64,000 bases of DNA from Camillea tinctor. Lineage: Eukaryota > Ascomycota > Sordariomycetes > Xylariales > Xylariaceae. The stretch covers positions 620,001 to 684,000 of the forward strand of contig MU394066.1 in the NCBI GenBank assembly GCA_022578605.1, given 5' to 3'. The position numbers and the translations under genes are program-made. The notes beneath the pieces were generated by a model. The model was given only the letters and a program-made list of their open reading frames with translations. It had not been told where the DNA came from and did no database searches. Below are positions 45,878 to 56,265 of this stretch, piece after piece. How positions within the stretch are numbered: the first letter of the stretch is position 1; each line of letters starts with the position of its first letter.

Positions 45878-47295
45878 ATGGCTACCGTGACGACAGTAAC
45901 GCGGGCACTTCCCGCCCTGCCGGAGGGTTGGTCTGCTGAGAAGGACTTCAAGCCAATTAGTTCCATTACTGCTTCAACCCAGAGAACCATCGAGCCCGTT
46001 GGACCTCACTTCCTGGCCCATGCCCGCCGAGCCCGACACAAGCGCACGTTCTCCGAGGATGACCGAATCCAGGCTCAGGAAACGGCCAAGAACATCGAGA
46101 AGGATGACGAGAGCGATGAGAGCGAGCCTGAGGATCCCATGATGCTACAGCGTGAGGCCAAAGACTGGAAGGTAAGCAGAAACAGCAGATTCTACCCCAC
46201 CATTCTTTCGAAAGTGGCACCAATTCTGATTTATACTTACATATATTTATATAGTCACAAGATCACTACCAGGTCCTAGGCCTGTCAAAATACCGCTGGA
46301 AGGCGACCGAGGACCAGATCAAGCGTGCCCACCGTAAGAAGGTCCTGAAGCACCACCCCGACAAGAAGGCTGCCCAAGGTAGCACCGAAGACGACAACTT
46401 CTTCAAGTGCATCCAGAAGGCCACCGAAGTTCTTCTCGACCCTGTCAAGCGACGACAGTTCGACTCAGTCGACGAGAGGGCCGATGTCGATCCCCCCACC
46501 AGGAAGGAAGCCGCCAAGGGCAACTACTACAAGCTCTGGAGCCGTGTCTTCAAGTCCGAGGCTCGTTTCTCCAAGCAGCAGCCCGTGCCCAGCTTTGGTG
46601 ACGAGAACTCTACGAAGGAGGAGGTCGACAACTTCTACAACTTCTGGTACAACTTCGACTCGTGGCGTTCGTTCGAGTACCTTGACGAGGATGTGCCCGA
46701 CGACAACGAGAACCGAGACCAGAAGCGCCACATGGAGCGAAAGAACGCCAACGCCCGCAAGAAGAAGAAGGCCGAGGACAACGCCCGTCTGCGCAAGATG
46801 CTGGACGACTGCTCTGCCGGTGACGAGCGTATCAAGAAATTCCGACAGGAAGCCAATGCTGCCAAGAACAAGAAGCGACTCGACAAGGAGAACGCCGAGA
46901 AGCAGGCCAAGGAGGAGGCCCGGTTAAAGAAGGAGGCCGAGGAGAAGGCAGCTAAGGAGGCCGAAGAGAAAGCGAAGGCTGACCGCGAGGCCAACAAGAA
47001 GGCCAAGGAGGCGGCCAAGAATGCCGTCAAGAAGAACAAGCGTGTGCTCCGTGGCTCCGTCAAGGATGCCAACTACTTCGCCGCTGGCGACGCCTCGGCT
47101 GCCCAGATCGATGCGGTCCTCAACGATGTTGAGCTCGTCCAGGGCAAGATCGACCCTGATGAGATCGCTGCCCTGGCTGGCAAGCTGAACGGCCTCAAGG
47201 TGGCAGATGAGATCAAGGGCGTGTGGAGCGAGGAGGTCAAGCGTCTCATTGGTGCTGGCAAGCTGAAGGAGGGAGATGCGAAGAACTTGGTATAA
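45878..47295 (+). CDS. zuo1: Zuotin, ribosome-associated J-domain cochaperone
   Basis: Zuotin pairs with Ssz1 in the ribosome-associated complex and stimulates Ssb-type Hsp70 on nascent chains. Exons 45878-46171 and 46255-47295 give 444 residues. The J domain spans about residues 101-172 (DHYQVLGLSKYRWKATEDQ) with HPD at 132-134. Then come the conserved ZHD region (NYYKLWSRVFKSEARFS, DNFYNFWYNFDSWRSFEYLDED) and a long charged coiled coil rich in KEAEEKA repeats that contacts rRNA. The C-terminal helical part includes IKGVWSEEVKRLIGAG. Length and order match fungal Zuo1. Assignment firm. Confidence 0.96.
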
Positions 47296-47981
47296 AGAGT
47301 ATTGATTTGCTTTAGCTAGTATGATCATGGGCAAACTAGACGTAGACAGGCCGGATACCATTCGCATCAATAGACGTGAATCATGACACAACTATGATTC
47401 TCTACATATGGCTTTGTGAGCTGGTGTTTTAAGACCGCCGTATCTTGAGAATCTTTTTGGCTTTTCCTTGTTACCATTGCCAGCTATATTATACACCTTA
47501 ATCATCATATTTATGGTTGTAAGAGGCTGGGATTTTCAAGTGAATTTTATGGTGTTTAGGAAAGAGGATTTGGGTATATCATCAACCCCACACTGTTCAC
47601 GCTGGTGGTCTACGAGTTTGTATATTTTGGAGTTGCAATCAAAATAGATTCGTTTGGTTCATAGATATCTGGATTCTGTACTACCTGAATTCCTGCCTTC
47701 AATATATCCTCCAAAGACGACGGTGTAGGCAGGTAAAAAGTTATATGAATGTGCAACAATCGATCACTTTGCCAACGACACAAACGACGACGCGTACCTC
47801 TGGCACGGAATTTGGGCCATAACGCGGACCACTATGAAACACGATGCTAAATCAACACTTATACATCCCTTTTGTTGACTCCGGCTTTTAGCATTACACC
47901 ATCTGAACACACCGTCCATCCCGTGGGAAAGCAGTACGAACAGACACGGCCACCTCTCAACTCCCCATGTCGACGTTCCCC
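47296..47981. other. Spacer between ZUO1 and the convergent F-box-like gene
   Basis: About 690 bp of 3' flanking sequence, no coding signal seen. Confidence 0.5.
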
Positions 47982-50140
47982 CTAATAATCGTCATCCGAG
48001 TCATCCACCGGCGTCGGGCCCTCAAATGCAACCTTGAAATGCTCGGGCATTCCCTCCTCCTTTCTGTCTCGCTGATAATATCTTGGCCCCCATATTTCGC
48101 AAACCTCGTCACTACTATCGCCCTTATCCTCCCTCTCCTCCTCGCTACCCCCACCGCTCCCCCTCTTCCTCTTCTTTTCCATCTTCGCCTTCAGGAGCAG
48201 CGGCACCGGATCCTCCCCCGTCTCCACCACCCGCCGCAGCATCGCATTCCGCGAACCAGACAGGCGCTCGCAGCACACCGTGAACTTCCTCTCTTTACCC
48301 GCTTCATTATCCTCAGTAACACACTCGAACGACGTGCTGTTGTACACAGGCCAGAAATCACTTGCCGTGACGAGCCCGAACCCGGGGTCATCCGGATCAC
48401 CGGACACAAGGCGCAGCCTACGCAGCCCACTCCCCGCCTCCAGCAGCCCCGCGAAAATAGCCCTGGCCGCTGCGTACGTGACGTACGGCTTCACGGGCTG
48501 CTTCCGATCCTTGACGCCGAGCTCGCAGAAGAGGGTTAGGTCCCGGAGGCGCGGGAACAGCGCCGTGTCTGCGAGCGCGTCGAGCAGGGGCTGCGGCCAA
48601 CCTGTTGCCGCGGATCGCGGGATGGGGAGGGAGAGGGATTCGAGGTGCGGCGCGGAGGATCCGAGCATGCGGACGAAGGGCTCGGTTGCGGCGGACAAGC
48701 GCCAGGGGCGGCGGCTCCATTCGTTAGGTGGGTGGATATGCAGGGATTGAAGGGTGGGGCCGTGGTGTGCGAGCCTGGAGGAGGGCAGGCCGAGGTGGGA
48801 TACTGAAAGGTCTAGATTTAGAGAGAGGGCTAAACGGAAGAAGGGTGGATGGGTCAGGGACTCAGGGGTGAGTTGTGGGGGTGACAAAGACATAGAAAAG
48901 GCAACTTACTCCTGGGTACTAGAACATGAGTTAGCCCTGGGGAGGCAACCTGCGCGAAGACTATCATACCAAGAGTTAGCGGTGGCTAAATCAAGTAAAT
49001 TATTTACTCTTGAGCCTCACATCTTGTGAGAGTAACGACCCTGTAAGATCGATCACGATATTCCACTTTCCCCTTTTAAAAATATTCCAGAGGCACAAGA
49101 AAAAGGGTTATCTGATAGATAAACTCTCCGTAGATCAACTTACAAGCGTGCATATCTTTCACTCTGTAGTTATTCTCACCCGAGAACTCGACTTCCCGCA
49201 GCGCCTTCAGATACGGTGCCATTTTCAGCGCCAGCGACGGGTATGAAGTCCTTAAGTACCGCAACCTCGACCAGTCGAACGTGGTAGCCCAGAAATCGAT
49301 CTCCTTCCCAGGGATGGGGTACCCAACCACATTCGCCTCATAAAAAGCACCATAACCATCATCATAATCATCATCATCATCATCATCATCTCCCTCCTCC
49401 TGCTCATCCTCCTCCACACTACTCTCCCTACTCCTATCTTCCCGCCCAAATGGATACTCCTCAACAATCAGCTCCTCCAGCGCCGGCATCCTTTCGCCCT
49501 CCCCAAACCCCAACCCGCAGTACTCCCGCAGCGGGGGGTATGGCATCCCATACGCGTCCGTTAGCTTGTGCACGTCGAGCTGCAGCTCGCGCAGGTTCTC
49601 GCACGACAGCAGCACGCGCTTCACCTGGCTCATGAACCCCTGGCACGGCTCCGCACGCGTGTACTCCACCTCCACGTCCAGCGCGTGCAGGTTCGCACAC
49701 CCCTGCAGCGTGACCGCGTTCTCGTCCTCGGCCTCGCCAAACCACGGCCCGGCCTCGATGCGCGCACGCAACCGCGCGCGCGCTGGAAGCGCATCGAGGA
49801 TGCTCCTGGGGACCCTGGGCCGCGCGATCGTCAAGCTCGTGAGCCCCGTCATGCGCGGCAGAAGCTCCGCGAGCGAGGGCGGGAGCGGCGCGCTCCCGGG
49901 CACGTGCAGATGGCGGATAGCAGGCAACAGGTCCTGCGATGCGATGCGGCGCAGCTTCGCTTCCATGCACGTGGTGCTGGTGCCGCAGAGGGTCAAAGAG
50001 CGGTACTGGCTGTATTGGGCGAACGGCCGGAGACGTAAGCACGTGTGAAAGAGGGCGGGGATGGTGGCCGGGCTGGTGTCGTGCACGAGATCTATGATCA
50101 TGGCGAGGATCTCGTTGCCGAGGGCTGTGAGGCAGGCCAT
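47982..50140 (-). CDS. F-box-like protein with acidic loop
   Basis: Two exons (50140-49144 and 48904-47982) joined by a 239-nt intron give 639 residues. The junction chosen, GCT-T|gtaagt...taag|TT-GCC, reads VKDMHAFAFSMSLSPPQ and is the only one I found that avoids the in-frame stop before exon 2. It is likely but not proven. The N-terminus MACLTALGNEILAMIIDLV is an F-box-like helix. Leucine-rich periodic segments follow (AIRHLHVPGSAPLPPSLAELL, NLHALDVEVEY, ENLRELQLDVHKL, LRYLRTSYPSLALKM), an LRR-like solenoid. A run of acidic residues (EEDEQEEGDDDDDDDDYDD) interrupts it, coded by a CAT/ATC microsatellite at 49357-49390. The tail is basic then acidic (PVDDSDDDY). A ubiquitin-ligase adaptor role is inferred from family only. 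Confidence 0.78.
49357..49390. repeat. Trinucleotide (ATC/GAT) microsatellite in coding sequence
   Basis: An imperfect run of ATC units on the plus strand, encoding an Asp tract in the minus-strand F-box-like protein. Such tracts change length easily. Confidence 0.85.
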
Positions 50141-50939
50141 AGTGGGCTAGCTCAGGGAATATCCGATCCGTGGTTAACTTGAACGGATTATATGTAAGAT
50201 GATGGTTTTTTGTTCTCGATATAAGTCCTGGGGAAAGGGTTGCTCGAGGTGAAAGGGAAAGGGGGGATCGAGAACTCGGGTGTTTAAATACCCAGCACGT
50301 TGATTATCTACTCCTGACCTTTTTTGTGATACAATGCAATGTATTCTGCCAGTGTCTCAAAGTTGACATGTCAGGGACCTAATGTAAGAGTGGCGAATAG
50401 CAACTGTCTATCTTCTAATGTAGTCATATGTGAACCAGTCCAGACACTGTTGGCTGTGCTTGGCGGTGTTCCCGCGACCCGTTAGAAAGGGGAAATATAC
50501 CCTGCATGGGCCATGGTTCGTAGTACATACAGTCAGGATATATAGACAAAGAATAGTCTCAGATTTTGAAATGTATTTGTCAATTACTATGAGATTTGGT
50601 GCAGATGACGACGCATAACTCACAGTATTCGAGTTTCGTGATTGAGTCATCCTATTAGAAGTAAAGCTATATAGTTTGACCTACATACCAAATTAACATA
50701 AAAAAATGGTTATATCGTGTTCAAGTTTATGGTTAGCTGAACTGAACGAGCTTTATTTCGTATCTTTAAAAATAGTAATACTCCTCGAGTCAATAGGGAC
50801 GTTCACTTATATAATTGACAACTATTTATCAACATGAACAAAATGTCTATTCACTACAGTGTCTCTATACTAAAAGATTACAAAATAGAACTGTCCGTCA
50901 ACTATATCTCAAACCTTCCATACCAAATAACTCGGGCTA
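50141..50939. other. Spacer
   Basis: About 800 bp upstream of the F-box-like gene and downstream of the GNAT-like gene, AT-rich toward 50700-50900. No gene supported. Confidence 0.5.
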
Positions 50940-51764
50940 TTAAACCAAATCCACCCAAACCCTAGTCAGCTTCTGGTCCGCCGCCTTCAGTGGTTGAAAC
51001 TCCTGCCCATCCTCCCCAACCTGCTTGATCTCATGGGTATGCACACTCGACACGATCTCGCCCCTAAACGGCGGCGGCGGGTTCGCCCACACCCTAGGCA
51101 AGATCTCATTGTAGCACTCGATCTTGATCGCGCGGAAGCCCTTCTCAGCCGCCATCCGCATCAGCATGTGGGCCTGCATCTTCATGAGCCCCTTTCCCGC
51201 ATAATCCGTTCGCGTCGACGTCGCGTTGCGGTACACGACCTGCCCGGGCCCCGTCGGCTTCCAGCCCGACCGCGTGTCCCGCTTCTCCAGCTCGTCGAGC
51301 ACGACCTCGAAGGCCGGGAAGTACGACACGCACCCGAAGCGCGCGGGGTCCATGGCGTTGAACCCATCGTACGCGAGCGCCACCGACACCAGCGGGAAGT
51401 CCATCTGCTCGACCAGGTCGTCGCCCGTGGCCGCGTTGTCGCTGTGGTCCCAGTACAGTTTCCCGCCCGTGGGGGCTGACGTCTCGGGGCGCTTGTACAC
51501 GTAGTTGGCGTCGAAGACGCCGTAGGAGAGCCCCGACTCGAGACCGTGCGTCACGATGTAGTCGGCTTTTTCGAACATCCGGTAGGCGATCTCAGTGCGG
51601 TTCTTGTGCGCGAGGACCTTGCTCCACACCGGGTTGCTGAAGAGGTTGGTGTGCATCATGATCGCTTTGACCCAGTCCAGGTGCTCCATGGTCAGGGGGC
51701 GGATTTCGAAGCCTGGAACTAGGACACGGGGGGCTTCGGTCTGTGTAGTGGCTATGGTGCTCAT
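50940..51764 (-). CDS. GNAT-like fungal protein of unknown substrate
   Basis: Intronless, 274 residues. The pattern GFEIRPLTMEHLDWVKAIMMHTNLFSNPVWSKV at the N-terminus and ATSTRTDYAGKGLMKMQAHMLMRMAAEKGFRAIKIECYN in the second half fits a GNAT fold. YAGKGLMKMQAHMLM would be the region that binds the acetyl-CoA pyrophosphate (the classical RxxGxG/A is diverged to RTDYAGKG). Similar proteins are widespread and uncharacterised in filamentous fungi. No signal peptide, so it is probably cytosolic. Enzymatic activity is not assured. Confidence 0.78.
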   Translation of the reverse strand: MSTIATTQTEAPRVLVPGFEIRPLTMEHLDWVKAIMMHTNLFSNPVWSKVLAHKNRTEIAYRMFEKADYIVTHGLESGLSYGVFDANYVYKRPETSAPTGGKLYWDHSDNAATGDDLVEQMDFPLVSVALAYDGFNAMDPARFGCVSYFPAFEVVLDELEKRDTRSGWKPTGPGQVVYRNATSTRTDYAGKGLMKMQAHMLMRMAAEKGFRAIKIECYNEILPRVWANPPPPFRGEIVSSVHTHEIKQVGEDGQEFQPLKAADQKLTRVWVDLV

Positions 51765-53359
51765 GTTGGCGGTGTTTTTCTTGCTTTTAGGTGAAACTAT
51801 GCTGAAGTGGAAATGATTGAAGAATGGTTATCAGTGCTCTGTGAGTTGCTTTGAAGATGAGTTTTGAGACGTTAACCTGAGTTGTTGCCCGGGTTATATA
51901 GTCGTCGCTAGAGTAGCAGCTCTATGGCACAAGACTCCACATATCAAACAGAGGTTTGGATTTCGGGGCCTTGGCCTTCCGCCCGCCGTCCCGGAAGGTT
52001 AAATATATATACACAGGTAGCCTAGAAGCGGTGATGTGTTAAAAGCCGATGCCGTGTACCAAGTCCTGAAACGAATACCTCTTAGCCATTGTAGCTAGAA
52101 CTCCAAGGAACATATCACGCGGGAGACACGACAAAAGATCTGTTTGGTTATTAGCCTTTTGTGTAAGCACATGTAAACAATATACGACTCCCATGGCTGC
52201 CAGCATTACAACCTTCCCTCAAAAGTCCACCCTTTCCCCCTTTAAAAAAGAAATCATCCCAAGCTACAGCCTCCTAACCACCTCATGTCAGACCGCTGTC
52301 GTTGTTTAAATGAGGTTATGATGTTGCTTGATTAGACGAACATATCTGGCTGATGGGAGGACCTGTCCCTTGTATACATATAGCTGCAGATATACCTTGA
52401 TAGATACCCCTTATCACCTATTTTAGCAATAATTGGCCGTACTTCTAGATGCTACTCGACAGTATAACTCTCTTAGTCCTTAGTTAGCACGACGAACCAA
52501 ACTGTGACAAATCTGGCTGTGATTGCCAGAGTTCTGCCGTCCGTTGTCATCGACCTTTACATATACTTTGCCTCTTTGGGCTAGGAATTTTTGTCTTTCT
52601 TTCCAGTTCCTTTCCTTCAACAAACAAACACTACTCCTAGACAGAAGGCATTTAGGGGCTTACTATTGTTGCTATTTTCTTCTTGCCTTTCCATTGCTAG
52701 TGTGAAGCTGTGCCCCTATAAATAAGTTATCAGTGGCTATTGTAAACCAGTGAACCATCATCTTTACTCTACAACCACCACTCCTACCCATACTGTCATA
52801 GTATTGTTACACACACTTGTATATATAAGGTCATCCACTGTTAGACCTACTAGCATTCCCTCCATTACTTCTACATTTTCAATACAACACCATGACCACG
52901 ATAGAATAATACATACCACCAATACACCATTGTTACCATGCACTACTTTACTAGGTTAGACCAACGGCACGTAATGGCTTTCCAATAAAAGAAGATCAAA
53001 TTTTCATAACCGACCGCTATGAAATCTATGCTGGTATATACTATATATGATCAAGGCGCTAACCACGCAGGCGGACGTCAAAAAAGCCTGCAATTCCACT
53101 AGCCACCCATTCCATTCAACCTTTTATTTTCATAATATCAACGTAAAGAATAAAATTAAAAAAAAATCATATAAATAAAAAACATACCTTAATTAACTAA
53201 GTTATTAATTTTTAAAAAATTTATATCAAAAATTGTGTTTTTTATTGTTAGTGGAATTAAGAGTATCATGGGTAGTATTCAGGGGGTAGCTAGTAAAGTT
53301 GCAGACTTTTTTGACGTCCACCTGCCACGGTCGCCGACCGTCACAAGAATTATGGTGTA

Positions 53360-53958
53360 CACTCGTTTCCAAACAATAAGTCGCGCCCCATATTTTTTTC
53401 TACTCACACACACACACTTTTTGAATCAACATCGCTTTTTATTATTTTTAAACATAACTTTATAACAACATGGCTTTATATAAAAACCCATATATCAAAA
53501 TAAAGCTCTCTTTGTTGCGAATCTAATGATATAATTTTTTTTAACTAGCTTTAAAATTCATGTAAATGCAAGCAGTTATATTACATTTTATGTAGTAACT
53601 ATTATTGTATTGTTAGTTACCCCGCATAACATCTATATTACCCCGCTATAAATGCGTTTCTTTGCTAACAACAAAATCTTTTTACGTAATGTAAAAAACA
53701 AACTATAGCAATTATAAAAAATATAGCATAACTGCTTGCATTTACATGAATTTTAAAGCTAGTTAAAAAAGATTTATATCATTAGATTCGCAACAAAGAG
53801 AGCTTTATTTTGATATATGGGTTTTTATATAAAGCCATGTTGTTATAAAGTTATGTTTAAAAATGATAAAAAGTGAATAAAAGTGATGTTGATTCAAAAA
53901 AGTGTGTGTGTGTGAGTAGAAAAAATATGGGGCGCGACTTATTGTTTGGAAACGAGTG
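53360..53958. mobile_element. Fold-back / MITE-type DNA element with ~220-bp inverted arms (TA target)
   Basis: The left arm (53360-53579) and right arm (53728-53958) are near-perfect reverse complements, differing by short indels (the right arm carries about 10 extra bases). Termini are CACTCGTTTCC...GGAAACGAGTG. Both ends abut TA (53358-53359 and 53959-53960), the target of Tc1/mariner-type elements. The spacer of about 148 bp has no coding capacity. A non-autonomous element; the superfamily rests on the TA and is tentative. Confidence 0.85.
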
Positions 53959-54197
53959 TATATGGAACAAGACAAAATGGACCAATCATTACTTGAAGGC
54001 ACCAACTTTTCCCCAGAACCACCCTTGGACACAGATCTGCGCAACCATGCTAGCGGTAATCATAATATCCACGGCGCTTGAGACAATGATAGAAACTTCT
54101 TACAAAACGATTCTAACGTATACGAAGATCTGGAAGTGGCCGACATCCTATCACGCTCTTTTACGAAAGTCAATCAAGGGGGCCAACCAGTATGTAT

Positions 54198-54334
54198 TGC
54201 TGAAATAGATGATAAGGGGTATCTGTCAAGGTACATGGTGTATCTTCAGCTACACGTATATAAGAGGCAGGTCCTCTCATCATCCAGAGATATATGTTCA
54301 CATAATCAAGGAACCTCATAAACTCATTTCAACA
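54198..54334 (+). repeat. LTR-like dispersed repeat, copy B
   Basis: About 137 bp starting TGCTGAAATAGATGATAAGG and ending CATTTCAACA, related to 26925-27071. Includes a TATATAAGAGGCAGGTCCTC segment that looks like a TATA box and start region, as expected inside an LTR. No target duplication found. Confidence 0.5.
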
Positions 54335-55516
54335 ATAATCACATATGTTGTATCCGGTACACGAGTAACAGATGAAAAGTTTGATATACATAATAAGTAT
54401 ATTATCATACAGATGATATTGACAGATGCCTCTTTGCCTCATGCTGAGTCGCTTGAAACTATTCTTTTACCAAAGCTACAAAGGTCAATGGAAGATCTAT
54501 AAGTGGACTCCCAATTAGCTCTCCGGAGCACGGAGTCTGAGAGTTGCGGGCTCCGTACAACCGGGGACGGCACTCTCTCTAAACGTTACTGAATCTTATG
54601 AAATCGTATATGTTCCATCACTACTAGGCTATATGGTTTCACTTTGTGGAACTGGCATGTGTAGAGGGACCATGCGTCCTAGTCCCTAACATCTTTAGTT
54701 AGTCAGATGTTACTATTAGAGGTTTACTTCAACTCCAGTTGCAGCAACTGTGGAAAATCGATCGGACCTATTGTTCCAACTCCTGGACCAAGATATCTCT
54801 TGCTGGTCGTATATTAATGTAAATATGAATGCCGCTTGTAATGTGATGTGCACCTAATAAACCATATAGGTTAGGTTGGAGGAGAACGGCAAAGGCCCCC
54901 ACAAATGAAACCGGCAAAGTCTCGACATACTTCCGGATGTCGTGTGATTTTCCGAAATTATGGAACCTAACCTGCCTTTGTAATAAATATCTAGACATCA
55001 ATGACATGCTCAAAGATCATGACCTTTGATTGTTCTGATACTGGCGAGGCCGCTCTCCGGGGAGATTTGAAGGCCCAGCCCTTATAGATGCAACTGTAGC
55101 TAATATGAAAGCCCGATTATTCATCGGGACGACGGTGTCCGCGGGATAAGAAGTACATTATCCTCACACACAACATCCCCTATATATAACATGTAAATCC
55201 TCTAAATTTAAAAGTCTTTAAGAGTAAGATGAATTTGATTACATACATTTTATATTAATAATACAAGAATATCGGGTAATAGGAAGAAATAGTAATTTGA
55301 CCCCTGTATTTTATCAGTTTTCATGATTCGTTGGGTTTGGGGTTCATGATTAAGTGCTTACTTTAGAAATCCGTCAGTCCGTCTTACTTTCACGAATCAT
55401 ATGCTATGCTGGGTGTCCTAACTATATATGTCCCATTCCCCTTTTCTATTTGAACTAGAAACTTTTAACCACTTAAATGTGTCTGACTTTAGCTCGCCCA
55501 ACAATACGCGAGAAAC

Positions 55517-56032
55517 ATGGCATCCATAGCAACCACTCTTGGCCTCCGCGCCGCTTCTCCTCCATCATCAACTATCTCCAACCATGCCCCAGGTTACTTG
55601 ATATTCCACTTCGTCTTCGCATACGGTCTGCTTTCCTCACGCACACTGAAGCAGTACTATGGCATCGACCATAACGCATCGCCGCGAGAGGACCTAGACA
55701 AGTACGGAGACGAGGCGGTCAAGTCCGGCAAAATCACAAATGAGCAGCTGGCGATGCTGCGCCGCAATGAGTCTGCACACGCAAACGCCGTTGAAAACTA
55801 TACCCTATTCGTAGCTGCAATGAGTTTCGCCACTATTACCGGGGTTGAGAGGGAATATGTGAACCGTGCAGGGCTTATCTATACGATGGCGCGGGTAGCG
55901 TACGGCGCTGTTTACATTCTTATCGACCATCCGGTATGGAGCCAAATCAGAGGGATTACGTGGTGGACGGGGAATTTGAGCTGCTTATGGCTGCTCTGGA
56001 GAGCTTGGAGTAAATTGCGTGGTGCAAGTTAG
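55517..56032 (+). CDS. MAPEG-family membrane protein
   Basis: MAPEG proteins are small membrane enzymes of glutathione/eicosanoid metabolism. This single-exon gene encodes 171 residues. The first membrane segment is YLIFHFVFAYGLLSS. The family signature is RRNESAHANAVENYTLFVAAMSFA (the ERxxxAHxNxxEN-type stretch that binds glutathione in active members), then LIYTMARVAYGAVYILI and a last hydrophobic helix with WWTGNLSCLWLLW. An ER-type location is expected. Activity in fungal members of this subgroup is largely untested. The TAG stop is followed within 20 bases by the third mini-LTR element. Confidence 0.88.
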   Translation: MASIATTLGLRAASPPSSTISNHAPGYLIFHFVFAYGLLSSRTLKQYYGIDHNASPREDLDKYGDEAVKSGKITNEQLAMLRRNESAHANAVENYTLFVAAMSFATITGVEREYVNRAGLIYTMARVAYGAVYILIDHPVWSQIRGITWWTGNLSCLWLLWRAWSKLRGAS

Positions 56033-56048
56033 AGAGTCTAAGGGGTTG

Positions 56049-56111
56049 TGTCACGGACTATATATGAGCTAATAGTCAAAAAGCTATTAGCATTTGCTTT
56101 TTAGCTTTACA
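56049..56111 (+). mobile_element. Mini LTR-like element, copy 3 (63 bp, TSD GGTTG)
   Basis: Starts TGTCACGGAC and ends TTTAGCTTTACA, flanked by GGTTG at 56044-56048 and 56112-56116. Inserted 16 bases after the MAPEG stop codon, so it would lie in that gene's 3' UTR. The non-repetitive target duplication makes this the cleanest insertion of the three. Confidence 0.85.
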
Positions 56112-56265
56112 GGTTGCAAGTCACGGGCCTCTGAGCACCGAAAGCGGAAGATAATTCCTTATTGAAAAATAATAATTATGGCCATTGTATAGGAGTCTAT
56201 GTTGCTGCATCTCTACTAGAATCAAATGGTTCGGTAATTATATGAAAATGCTCTCTCTTCAACGA

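Larger units (their letters stand above)
51765..55516. other. AT-rich, gene-free mobile-element territory
   Basis: 3.7 kb with no intact gene. Holds the fold-back element (53360-53958), interrupted coding-like sequence on both of its sides (about 53230-54320), an LTR-like repeat (54198-54334) and otherwise unassigned AT-rich DNA. A minus-strand frame at 54768-55013 is unrecognisable. Confidence 0.6.
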
